Origin: Ephemerocybe angulata
Lineage: Eukaryota; Basidiomycota; Agaricomycetes; Agaricales; Psathyrellaceae
Direction of reading: 5' to 3'
Length of the DNA stretch: 64,000 nucleotides
NCBI GenBank assembly: GCA_013368325.1
Contig: JAACJK010000167.1
Span: 620,001-684,000 of the forward strand
The stretch's first letter is position 1; every line of letters starts with the position of its first letter. Made by a program: the position numbers and the translations under genes. The notes under the pieces are model-generated. The model had not been told where the DNA came from and did no database searches. It saw nothing but the letters and a program-made list of their open reading frames with translations. Shown one piece after another: positions 23,459 to 33,011 of this stretch.

Positions 23459-25230
23459 GGTATAAGTATCGAAGGTAGGTTTGTTGAGGGCGGTGCGAGC
23501 TGGGTGGTGGTGGTTGGTGGTCAAGGAAGATCAGTGATCACTCGAACAATTAAGGTGACCGACCCACCTGCCTCGAGGAGCTCCGGATCCTAACTGTTAT
23601 CAAGGTCATGAGGCCATAGTAGGCTTGTACGAGCACGCGTAATAATTATTAGGGGTATAGAATAATGATACAGAATCGTCGCAGGGACGTCACAATTTAC
23701 GGTCCATATGCCATCTATCTAGCCGTAGCACTCGCGTTGGCTTCCAGCAGAGCACGAAGAAGATCGTCGCCGTTCCACCTCGAAAACTAAGGCAATGGTC
23801 AGTTACGATTCGTGGCAAACGGGCTAGGAAGGCTGGCGCACCGGAAGGTATGCACTATCAGACGCTATTGCGCGCCTATTCCACCTTCTCTTTCGGCGAG
23901 GTCATCGCAATAGCTATGTAGTGTCGTCGAAGTACCGTATCTTTCAAAGCATGGGTCGCGTTCTTGATGACAGTCGGTGGATTTGACGAAGAACAAGACT
24001 CTCATGAGGATGGAAGATGGCGAAGACGATGGACGACAGACCCGCACAAAGAACTGCGCTTAAACAGGCGTCAGTAAACGGGGGTCAGAACAAATAGCGA
24101 ACTTCATGCTCACAAGGGCTGCCCTGCCGAGTGAAAGTCTCCATCGTCTTCGTCCTCGACGACAGGCCCCGAGCGAGTCGTCAACAAACACAGAGCCATC
24201 GAAGGTCACAGTATGCGATGCTGATATTCGCAGACAAGCCGTTGAGCTTCACCACCCTCTTCGCTACAACCTTCATCGCCTAACCTTCCTCTTCCGACTA
24301 GGGGTGGAGGAACCATGGAATCTTTCGCTTCCGTTTGTTCGGCGTGAACGACTTGGGCGCGTGTCTCTTCAAAGCGGATGGAGGCATCGTCGTCGAGAGT
24401 TGCCGGTCCTGGCTTCCGCCGACTGCAGCATCGCGTCAGCTTGAGAGCGGAGGCAAATAGCAACCACGACTCACAAGAGAGAACGGCGGTTAATATGAGT
24501 AATAGCCCGGATATAAGCTGCACAAGCGGTTGCTGAAAAGTCGATTGTCTCCTCAACGTTCAGCGTCGAGAAGCGCGCATCGTCCTCGGGAGTCGGGGAG
24601 TAAGGGAAGTCTCTCAACATTACATTGTTTTTTCAACTGTTCAGCCTTTTCATTCAGAGTGGGCGCCAAGCTCGAGGATGGGAGTGATACTCTCCGGTGA
24701 TTCGCGAGGATCTTGAGAAATGACCTGAAGCCTTTGTGGACCCTGCGAGACTTGGGACACAAGCTGGAGGCGGTTAGGGCAGCCGCGGGCTGCTCAGCGT
24801 CGTTGGACACGAGAGAAGGTGGGAGCGGCGAACGCGGAATGTTCAATGTCGTTTAAAGTGAGGCAAGCCATTGCGGTCGAGCGGGGGCGCATGGGCATCT
24901 TCATAGGGTCGTCGGATGCGAGATAGAGGCCGAGGATGAACTTTCGGGGAGGTCAGTATCGCAGCTTCCAAAGCCACAGTTGTGTTCTCAATGTCAGTCA
25001 TTGAATTCATATACACTATTGCACTGACTGCTGGCCGACGAGGAACGACAGGTTTCTGGAGATCTAAGATGGCAAACACAATAAAAAATAGAGCACAAGG
25101 AACTACCATAGGAACCTTATGAATCGAACCTGAGTAAAGGGGTCGGGGAAATATATAAGTTTGCACTTACAAGAATAATCCCATTGCCACTTTGAACCGA
25201 GGCTCCCCAGCCCCCTCCCCGTGTCAAACT
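23459..25230. other. Decayed region left of the hydrolase pseudogene
   Basis: No intact gene. It contains the first copy of an old direct duplication (24230-24780) and several occurrences of a GTCGTTGGACGCGAG-like motif. Leftward frames such as 24553-24846 (EKAEQLKKQC) may be remnants of exons. Confidence 0.4.
24230..24780. repeat. Old direct duplication, copy 1
   Basis: Shares interrupted similarity, in the same order and orientation, with 26487-27660. Matching landmarks are GTTGAGCTTCACCACCCTCT, AAGCGGATGGAGGCA, CCGCCGACTGCAGCATCG, GCGTCAGCTTGAGAGCG and GGTTGCTGAAAAGTCGAT. Divergence is substantial, so the duplication is old. Its leftward frame (KVVAKRVVKLNGLS) parallels KVMAKRVVKFNAS in the other copy, suggesting a former coding exon. 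Confidence 0.7.
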
Positions 25231-25700
25231 TCAAAGGATAAGTTCGAGGCCCATGGTTTGCACGTTGATGAAAAGACTCGGCTGTGTGCACGCGGCTAGG
25301 GATGTTGTTCCGCTTGGCCTTGATAGTGATAGGCACCCATGCACTGCGGACCATGCCGAGCCAGTCGAGGGCATAGACATTCGAGCGCTGCTGCTCAGCC
25401 CACCACGCCAGGGTCGGTATGTTGCAGAAGAAGCCCATCCCGCGCCGTACTCGTGCAGCAGCACAACGGGCTTGGGTGCGCTAGGCAAGAGACGTCGGGG
25501 TCATATGACTTGATAGAGAGGGCGTTGAGGTAGTGTTTCGATTTCGAGAGCGGCACGAGCGAGCTGGTGACGAAGATGGGGGCGTCGGGGGTGGTCGATG
25601 GTGGCTCGGGGTACTTGGAGAAGTATGACAGGCGGAGCCGCTCTGAGATCTCTGCCTGTCTCTGGCCAACATTTGAACCACCACCTGCGTATACTCTGGC
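25231..25700 (-). pseudogene. Frameshifted alpha/beta hydrolase of the ABHD5/CLD1 type
   Basis: Leftward frames match the start of a fungal lipid alpha/beta hydrolase. The upstream piece reads SKSKHYLNALSIKSYDPD. Then, in another frame, KPVVLLHEYGAGW appears (family: hydrophobic-LHGYGAG, the oxyanion-hole strand, here with G to E). In a third frame follow CNIPTLAWWAEQQ, NVYALDWLGMVRSAWVP and KAKRNNIPSRVHTAESF. Frame changes occur near 25480, 25435 and 25285. The nucleophile-elbow region (GHSxG) and everything after it are absent. The family includes CGI-58/ABHD5 and yeast Cld1 cardiolipin deacylase. This copy cannot make an enzyme. Confidence 0.78.
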
Positions 25701-25937
25701 CAACCTGAGATGGCTGAGACACATCGTACTGCTTGTGTTTATATCCTGCAGTACCCTCGGGGGAAGCTCGGCCGTCGTGATGGGCCTGCGCCGACAAGGA
25801 CACCCTGTGGTGGAGGTGGAGATGGAGGGATGCGAGACGACGGAAGCGGAGGTGAGGTTCGCGAAGGGATTGTTGTTGAGGAGGAAGTCTGGCGGGGCGA
25901 GTCGAGGTCGTTCGATGGGGCAGGCGGCTGAGAGCAC

Positions 25938-26486
25938 GCCGCTTGATGATGCTGCTGCATCGGGTGGGAGATGCGGGCGACTGGGACGGGGACGGGCTGA
26001 GCAGGCTCCAGCAGCTGATAGCGCAGATGCGCGAGTACCGTTTAGCGGGGTGGGTGTGATGTTGAATGTGGTAGGGATTTACTATGACAATTGGTGAGTC
26101 AGGTCCATTGTTACAATGAGTTGTGTGCTCACCGTCAACGATAGACGAGACCCTCAAGCGCTCTCAAGTTCCAACCAAACCCATGACGAACGGCAGACGG
26201 TCGTGTTGGAACTGTGCCGCGTCGCTTCATATAGGAGGGGGCCGTTGCTGGGAAAGACCGCGCTGTCTGGATCGATTCAGAGGTAAGCAAGCCGTAGACC
26301 ATCGAGTCACAATTATAACAAACCTCCTAGATATCGATTCGGGCTTCCCGACCCTGCTCTCGATTTCTCTGCCAGTGGCTCGTGCGGCGGCGCTGGTTCT
26401 GTTGGCTACGTCGCGTGTCGTGATCATCGTTGGCAGGGTGCAAGGTGGTCGTCGTGGTGGGTGAGAAGCATAACCGCGGTCGGTGG
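25938..26486. other. Decayed spacer
   Basis: No supported gene between the hydrolase pseudogene and the second duplication copy. Confidence 0.35.
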
Positions 26487-27660
26487 ATGAAGCGTTGAAC
26501 TTCACCACCCTCTTCGCCATGACCTTCGTCCACCAATCTTCCTCTTCCAACTCGGGGGCGACCAACCCTGAAATCCTTCGCTTTCGCTTGTTCGGGGGAA
26601 GCGGAAAGGCCCGACAATGAAAGGAGATGTACGCCAAACCAAAACCCACTGCAAAAGCCACGCCTGCACCTCCCCCAGCTCCTGCCGGCTCTCTGAGCAT
26701 TCCAGTCGATCGCAGAAAGGTGTCATGTCTCCAGGAGCGCAAATTTACGGCTGTAGCACCACCGCCGTCGCGGCTTTCAGCACCACCGCCATCCCGTGCA
26801 GGAGGGCTCCCCGTCAGCCCTCGACCTCGATAGCCATTGTCATCGACGATTCCGATGACGAAGGGAGGAGGAATTCGGTCTCTGCGCCCCGCACGAAACG
26901 AAAGCGGAACAGTCATGATGAAGAATCGACGGGGGCTGGTGCTATGTAGTTCCTCTCGAGGGACGAGACGCAATGCCTTCACGGGTGCGCTGGTTGACGC
27001 TGGGGTTTTAGAGATACTGGATGATGAAGGGGACGAGGATGGCGAGTCGGAAGGCATCTTCTTCTTCGTTGAACGATGTTATCATTATAGAGGATTAATA
27101 TTTCCTCTGCCATCGCCCCGCGCGTCTCTTCGAAGCGGATGGAGGCACCGCCGTCGAGTGCTGCTGGTCCTAGTTCAGTGAGGATGGCTCCCGCCGACTG
27201 CAGCATCGGATTTGCGTCAGCTTGAGAGCGGGGGAAAACAACCAACCATGACACGGATGACAGGCTGCGCAAGTGGTTGCTGAAAAGTCGATCGTCTGCT
27301 CAACGGAGGAGTGTACGGGAGTCGGAGGATTCAGAGTGATGGAAGTCTACGCAAGCGCTTTTTGGACTGTTCTCGAGCGAGGGGGGTATACTCCCCGCGG
27401 TGATTGGCGAGGATCTCCAAGAAATGTCCTGGAAGCAGAGCCTGAGCTTCCGATAAACGACTGAGGGGGCGTTAGTGATTAGATAAAGCGTACAAAAAGT
27501 GTATGGAGTGAGGAAGACTGACATCGTATATCTCCGAGCTTTACAAACTTCTCGAAGCCTGAGATGTTGCCATTTAAGGGTGGGGTTTGTGCATTTCTAA
27601 ATATGACAAGGGATTCTACGAGATTTGCGACACGAGCTGGAGGTGGTGCGCCTCCTCAGG
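26487..27660. repeat. Old direct duplication, copy 2, with 0.5-kb internal extra segment
   Basis: Counterpart of 24230-24780. Similarity runs 26487-26600, is interrupted by about 510 bp, then resumes at about 27111 (CGTCTCTTCGAAGCGGATGG) and continues to about 27650. Either copy 1 lost, or copy 2 gained, the internal segment. Confidence 0.68.
26627..26949 (+). pseudogene. Possible coding remnant with acidic-basic patch
   Basis: Rightward frame 26627-26833 starts MYAKPKPTAKATPAPPPAPA. A second frame overlapping its end reads IAIVIDDSDDEGRRN then RTKRKRNSHDEES and stops at 26949. The composition is that of a nuclear-protein fragment. A frameshift near 26825 joins the two. No family recognised. 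Confidence 0.3.
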
Positions 27661-27850
27661 CACGGAGAAGCCGCGCCCCCCGAGCGACGAGGACTGCCAG
27701 AGGAACGGCCGGGAGGGAGTCGGATGCGAAGTCGGTGGGAAGGGCAGAGCCTCTCAACGGTGTGCCATATAGCGGTTTGGTGTTGGTGTGTGCGTTGCTC
27801 CCTGCCCACCGCGCCTGGTCAAACGCGCGGAGCTGCGATAGGATCCAGAG

Positions 27851-28300
27851 TTACGGTACGTCGTCATAGTCTTCGCATTCCAAAGCACTGTCGTTGTCAT
27901 CGTCGTGCCAGGGGCTGTGTTGGGCGCTTTTGTAGTCTGCAATATTACTTCCAGGAGCGCTCCTTCCAGATACCGGCGGCTTCCCAAGCGAGGGACATTG
28001 CGGCGGCAGGCGGACGACAACCTCCTCAACTTTGTTCTCGATATCTTGACGCACAGGGCTCTGACTGAGTCTTCTGGAGCGACGCAAAGGTTTGGAGGTT
28101 GAATGAATGGAGGCGGAGGAAGGCGAGTTTCTGGATTGGGCAAGACGGTGTCGACTTCCGGGAACCACTGGACTGGCACGGTTCGGCGAGTATCGGGCTC
28201 GCGAGAGAGACCTCGCAAAGTCTTCCCTCGATGGCGGGTGGGATTGGGAGCGAGGTCGAGAAGAGAACTGAGTCTGTACACCGTGTCGGACAGTGGTAGA
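27851..28300 (-). pseudogene. Possible exon of an unknown protein
   Basis: A leftward open frame ends with SRRLSQSPVRQDIENKVEE and a Asp/Glu-rich C-terminus (HDDDNDSALECEDYDDVP). The composition is protein-like, but upstream sequence is degenerate and no start is evident. Confidence 0.3.
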
Positions 28301-28419
28301 GTGGTAGGATGGGGATGGGAGGCTATTCAGTATCGTTGGACTGAGCAAAAGGTGGCGGCAACGAGGAGGGGTGCTCAGCACTGTTGAACACGAGCATGAT
28401 ATGGACCATATGGTGGTGG

Positions 28420-28730
28420 CGAACGCGGAGTGCTCGACGTCGTTTGACGCGAGGGCAAGCCGTTGAGACTTGGCACTGTCGTACACGAGCGGGACACTGT
28501 TGGCATTTAGGATAGGGCCTGCAGACATCGTTAGATGCAAACGTGGTGCGGCGAGGGGCAATGGGGCTCACGAGAGTTGTCGGACGCAAGGTAGATGCGC
28601 GGGATGAGGTCTTCGGCGTCGTGGAGGCAAGCAGAAAGCCATTGGGGCGAAGATAGGACCCTCGGCGTCGTTGGACGCCTGCTGAAAGTATTTTGAACAA
28701 GGGTAGACCGCTCTGCATTTTCAAACGCGA
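28420..28730. repeat. Cluster of degenerate GTCGTTGGACGCGAG-like motifs
   Basis: The motif recurs at about 28438, 28475, 28575, 28617 and 28667, every 40-60 bp. The complementary strand reads as repeated ASNDAE/SNDVE-like peptides. Related motifs lie at 24799, 24849, 24908 and 56453-56502. Confidence 0.45.
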
Positions 28731-29712
28731 GCGGGGCACAGCCAGGGTCTCCAGGAGCAGGTGGTAATGAGCACGAGCTGCCGAACGTTGTCAATCGTGG
28801 GCAGAGATGGTTGGGGAAAGGAACTAACCAAATGCGAGCCCCCGTGCCCATTATCCCCCGTATACATCGTGTTGTTGTTTTCGTCATACAGACATTGCAT
28901 GTGCCGGTGTCAGGTTTTGAGCGCTGGCCACGAACGAGATAGGTGAGCGACAGGAAGAAAGCTAAGGTAAGGAATGACTTACGGGGTATTGGTGAGCGCA
29001 ACAGAGGCTCCGGAGGCAAGAAAGTCACCGGATAACGGGTCGATTTAGATACAAGACGGCTCATTGAGGGTGAGGCGACAGCGTCCGGGATGAGAGTGCA
29101 ACTGAGCACTGCGACCAGGAATACCGCCGGCTGTTCGGCACGACCGGCGGCTGTCCGGCTTTCCGGGAATCCGGCAGTGAGGAATCCCACGGGCGTCCAA
29201 TACCAAATCCGATGATGCTTGGCAAGACGCTGGAATCAGAAAACAAGTGCTCGTCGAGTTTGAGGGCCCGTTTATGGACGGAAATTGAGGACATCAATCA
29301 GTAACCTATTGCAGGTACCATAGTCCACGTCAAGTCCATGTACCTACTTGGTACCTCCTGGATCAATTCTGGATTCACAATGGTCATCGATTGACGATGG
29401 ATTACATCTGGTATGCCTTGGGTATGCCACATAGTCTCCGTTGCTGACCTAACGATCACAGAATCCGATGATGAGTCGATCAGTGTGAATGTAAGGTCTG
29501 CCCCAATACGCGGGCTTTTGCAGGAGGGTCCCTTTCGGACATCTCCGAAGTTTTCATCAAAAATCGCTGGCGTTTGGAACAGTCATGTGATATGCGAATA
29601 TATTCGATTTATGAGACATTTTATGATCGAATTAAGTAGGCGCCGCAGAATGTCTCGTATAGCAGAAGGATAACAGGAAATAAGACAAGATTGTTCATAA
29701 TACTAAACCACA
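28731..29712. other. Decayed spacer
   Basis: No supported gene. The left third continues the degenerate repeat region. Confidence 0.35.
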
Positions 29713-30040
29713 ATGTCGACGCCCTATCGAGGTACCCCAGGACCTCTCCAGGCCCGTAATTCAGCCAACGGCGGAGGGCCAGAAACACCGTCTTGGGCAC
29801 CTTGCCAAACCGAGCGCGAAATCCCGCCTGTTTCAAGCCCATGGATGGGTCCGCCACCTCCCGTGGGCCGTACCCATTTTCACTCCATCTGGAATGCTCG
29901 AGCACACATACAACAATGAAAGCCTTGTCCCCGAGACGCCGAGCAGGGCACCAAGGAAGGCAGCTCAAACCGATGAGCAGAAATTTGACGACATCTTAAA
30001 GGGTATGCGGGCTGCGGGGATGACTCTATCGAAGTTTCTT
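29713..30040 (+). pseudogene. Open frame interrupted by the retrotransposon array
   Basis: ATG at 29713 opens a Pro/Gly-rich frame (MSTPYRGTPGPLQARNSANG). A second frame takes over near 29875 and reads ETPSRAPRKAAQTDEQKFDD then ILKGMRAAGMTLSKFL up to the insertion at 30040. Beyond the array (35235 onward), after one target-duplication copy is removed, this frame continues for about 18 codons to a stop near 35293. The family is unknown, though helical KxDDILKGMxxxGMTLSKFL segments are common in repetitive mushroom genes. Confidence 0.5.
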
Positions 30041-30478
30041 TGTTGGAATCTGTGATTGCAATGTTATCTTATCTTATCTGGTCATGTGTTTTCTGCCTAT
30101 TTGGGACATCTCTCTTTGATGATGTCATTACATGCTGCACTTGCTTCTGGCTGCGGCATGGTTCACTTCGCCTTTGATGTATCATTACTTCTGCTATTCT
30201 TTGCACTTCTATTTGTTAGTTGTTATGCTTCTTATGTTCTATATCTTTTGATACGCCATTCTTCTTAACTTCTTGTGAGATTTCTTACCAATATCTCCTA
30301 TGTTTTACCGCATATTTAACCAGTAGCTACTTGTCCGTAGTCTACAGAGAATTACAAGGGTTTCTTCCTTCCAGCGCCTTCTTCCTCGACCAACGGGTAC
30401 TCTTTCTGCTGTGCTACCACTCTTGTCTCTCCGGTATTCCGGTGCCGTTACCTTCCCTTCCCTTCATATACTTTTATA
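30041..30478 (+). repeat. LTR 1
   Basis: Begins TGTTGGAATC and ends CTTTTATA. The ends are fixed by the flanking TTCTT duplication and by comparison with the other two LTRs. Confidence 0.92.
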
Positions 30479-30480
30479 AG

Positions 30481-30490
30481 TTATGAGCCC
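30481..30490 (+). promoter_or_regulatory. Primer binding site, initiator-tRNA anticodon type
   Basis: TTATGAGCCC, two bases after LTR 1, is complementary to the anticodon stem-loop (GGGCUCAUAA) of eukaryotic initiator tRNA-Met. Copia elements prime from such a half-tRNA. A second copy is at 32859-32868. Confidence 0.7.
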
Positions 30491-30633
30491 CGAGCTCTAA
30501 GCTCGTACCCCGTTTGGTCTACCCTCGTTTGCTGCATACCCTTATTGCGCAACTCTACTTGGACATCCTATCCCATCATTTTCCACCCAGTACTCTCATT
30601 CCCAGCTCACTCGACACCTTCCACGACGACGAC

Positions 30634-31794
30634 ATGTCATCAACATCCAAGGCCAAGAAAGCCCTTGATGGCATCACCCCTCTATCTGCTGACGGCTCCA
30701 ACTGGCCAATCTGGCTCAGCCGTGTTGTGCGTGCCTCCAAGTCCATCTCCACCAAATATGGCGCACTCCTCGATTCCAAGCCCACCTCTGCTGCTGATTC
30801 CATCGCCGCAGATGCCGACCTGCTCAATGCCATCATTTGCCTAATTCCTGACTCTATCTACCTCCGGTACATCTCCTACACGACTACCTTCGATCTCATC
30901 ACTGCCCTCAAGTGCGACTACAATGTCTCCAACTCTATGGTCGAAGCCCAGTCCGTCGCCAACCTGTTCACCACCATGTGTATCCACGAGTCCCAGATCA
31001 ACGAGCATCTCGATTACCTAGGCACCCTCCGGGAATCCCTCATCCGAGCCAACAGCAATATCTCCGATCAGCACTTCATTGATGCGATCATCTCTACCAT
31101 CCCTCCTCGTCTGTCTAGTCTGTGCACCAGCCTTCGTCATGGCTACGAGTTGCATAATCAGCTCAACAGCCTCACTGGTTCCAATGCCAAATCTCTCTCC
31201 GTCATCGAGCTTCTCCAGTACATCCGCTCCCAGACTGCCCATGTCTCTGGTGCAGCATCGCCCGACAATGCCAATTTCTCCGGTACCCCCACTTCCCAAT
31301 CTGGTAACCGTCGAGGTCGTGGCCGCGGCCGTGGTGGAAATGATTCCGGGTCAGCATCGACTGTGTCTGATCCTGACAACTCCAAGTGCCACAATTGTGG
31401 CGGCACAGGCCATTGGTCGCCTGTTTGCCCATCTCCCAAGCAGCCTCGCTCTGATGCTGATGGCTCTGCTTCTCAGGCCATGGACGCCTTCGCTCCACCT
31501 GCCTTGTATAATTCCCCTCCCTCCCATCCCTCTGTCTCAGTGCAGCATTCCCAGACATCTGGCTCAGCCGGATCTGATGTGATCGTGGAGTTGATTGAGG
31601 AGGAGGCGACCTCTGCATGGTCTGCCATTGCTGCCGATGAGCTTGAGACCGACCTCGCTATCTGGCATGCCACCCGTCCTGAATCCATCGATGTCAGTGA
31701 CCTTATGGAGCATTGCGCTTCCTTGCCATCTGTTGATGCTGATATTGATCGCTCCGGAGTTTGTGCATCTCTGTCCACATCCGTAGTTGCCTAA
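30634..31794 (+). CDS. gag: Copia-type Gag with CCHC zinc knuckle, unit 1
   Basis: 386 residues from the ATG at 30634 (MSSTSKAKKALDGITPLSAD). The N-terminal two-thirds is the UBN2/copia Gag helical domain (NWPIWLSRVVRASKSI, LLNAIICLIPDSIYL, and INEHLDYLGTLRESLI). An Arg/Gly patch (RRGRGRGRGGN) precedes the zinc knuckle CHNCGGTGHWSPVC (C-x2-C-x4-H-x4-C), which binds the RNA during particle assembly. An acidic C-terminus follows and ends without reading into protease. The upstream open frame has no ATG. The frame is intact, so Gag may still be made. Confidence 0.92.
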   Translation: MSSTSKAKKALDGITPLSADGSNWPIWLSRVVRASKSISTKYGALLDSKPTSAADSIAADADLLNAIICLIPDSIYLRYISYTTTFDLITALKCDYNVSNSMVEAQSVANLFTTMCIHESQINEHLDYLGTLRESLIRANSNISDQHFIDAIISTIPPRLSSLCTSLRHGYELHNQLNSLTGSNAKSLSVIELLQYIRSQTAHVSGAASPDNANFSGTPTSQSGNRRGRGRGRGGNDSGSASTVSDPDNSKCHNCGGTGHWSPVCPSPKQPRSDADGSASQAMDAFAPPALYNSPPSHPSVSVQHSQTSGSAGSDVIVELIEEEATSAWSAIAADELETDLAIWHATRPESIDVSDLMEHCASLPSVDADIDRSGVCASLSTSVVA

Positions 31795-31982
31795 TCGCAC
31801 CGGAGTCTGTGTGACCTGTCCACACCTGTTGATTGCTGATTTACTCGCTCCAGGCATTTGTGTTGACGTGCCTATCATGGCCTATTTTTGACCGGCTTTG
31901 TGCTTTTCTATGCTGCCGTGTGTCTTATTTTCAGAGCGTGAGTTGAAAGTTCCTCGCTATATGCGCTTCTGTCATTTCTGGA

Positions 31983-31997
31983 CTCGAGGGGGAGTAT
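31983..31997 (+). promoter_or_regulatory. Second purine tract inside the element
   Basis: CTCGAGGGGGAGTATTC closely resembles the tract just before the LTRs (CTTGAGGGGGAGTGTTG) but lies about 430 bp upstream. It could be a central purine tract or a scar of an earlier LTR junction. Repeated at about 34361. Confidence 0.5.
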
Positions 31998-32184
31998 TCA
32001 TTTTGTTATCTGGTTCTGGGGCATTTTCTTCGACTCCATTCATGACAGATTTTACCTATTTTCCATCTACTTTCCATCTCCCATCCTCCCATTTGTCCAT
32101 GCTCGAGCATATCTCTGAGCCTTTCTTATCTTTTCTTTTCTTATCTTATCTTGCATGACCACATGACTGATCATTACAAATCAT

Positions 32185-32226
32185 GTAAGATCCAGCATAA
32201 GATCTGGATCTTATGCTGGATCTTAC
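32185..32226. repeat. 42-bp near-perfect palindrome, unit 1
   Basis: Two 20-bp arms (GTAAGATCCAGCATAAGATC and its exact complement) surround TG. With one mismatch the pairing extends outward about seven more bases per side. It lies between gag and the purine tract. As RNA it would form a long hairpin. Confidence 0.95.
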
Positions 32227-32409
32227 ACGATTTATCAGCAAAAATCACCTGACTTGTGGCCACTTTTGGCCCTGTCTCCTTGCCCCTGTCGTGCAGCAAC
32301 ACCAGGTGGTCCGATCTTGCTGATTTCTTTTTTATTCCCTTTATAACATCTCCATCCCTTATATTTTCATCCAAGCTCATCGCTATGTCTTCCAGACAAT
32401 GCTAGGCTT

Positions 32410-32418
32410 GAGGGGGAG
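32410..32418 (+). promoter_or_regulatory. Polypurine tract
   Basis: GAGGGGGAG immediately before LTR 2; standard plus-strand primer. Same before LTR 3 (34788-34796). Confidence 0.85.
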
Positions 32419-32856
32419 TGTTGGAATCTGTGATTGCAATGTTATCTTATCTTATCTGGTCATGTGTTTTCTGCCTATTTGGGACATCTCTCTTTGATGA
32501 TGTCATTACATGCTGCACTTGCTTCTGGCTGCGGCATGGTTCACTTCGCCTTTGATGTATCATTACTTCTGCTATTCTTTGCACTTCTATTTGTTAGTTG
32601 TTATGCTTCTTATGTTCTATATCTTTTGATACGCCATTCTTCTTAACTTCTTGTGAGATTTCTTACCAATATCTCCTATGTTTTACCGCATATTTAACCA
32701 GTAGCTACTTGTCCGTAGTCTACAGAGAATTACAAGGGTTTCTTCCTTCCAGCGCCTTCTTCCTCGACCAACGGGTACTCTTTCTGCTGTGCTACCACTC
32801 TTGTCTCTCCGGTATTCCGGTGCCGTTACCTTCCCTTCCCTTCATATACTTTTATA
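32419..32856 (+). repeat. LTR 2 (shared by both units)
   Basis: Appears identical to LTR 1 and LTR 3. It is the 3' LTR of unit 1 and the 5' LTR of unit 2. Confidence 0.92.
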
Positions 32857-33011
32857 AGTTATGAGCCCCGAGCTCTAAGCTCGTACCCCGTTTGGTCTAC
32901 CCTCGTTTGCTGCATACCCTTATTGCGCAACTCTACTTGGACATCCTATCCCATCATTTTCCACCCAGTACTCTCATTCCCAGCTCACTCGACACCTTCC
33001 ACGACGACGAC

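Noticed and set aside
23459..23524. Longer N-terminus for URC4 starting at 23524
   Set aside because: The codon there is TTG, not ATG. The first in-frame ATG is 23458 and fits the family's N-terminus.
30514..30633. 426-codon Gag starting at 30514
   Set aside because: That frame opens with TTG; the first ATG in frame is 30634, giving 386 residues.
32174..32226. CRISPR-like or rho-independent terminator signal at the palindrome
   Set aside because: The organism is a eukaryote; the palindrome lies inside an LTR element and has no spacer-repeat layout or T tract.
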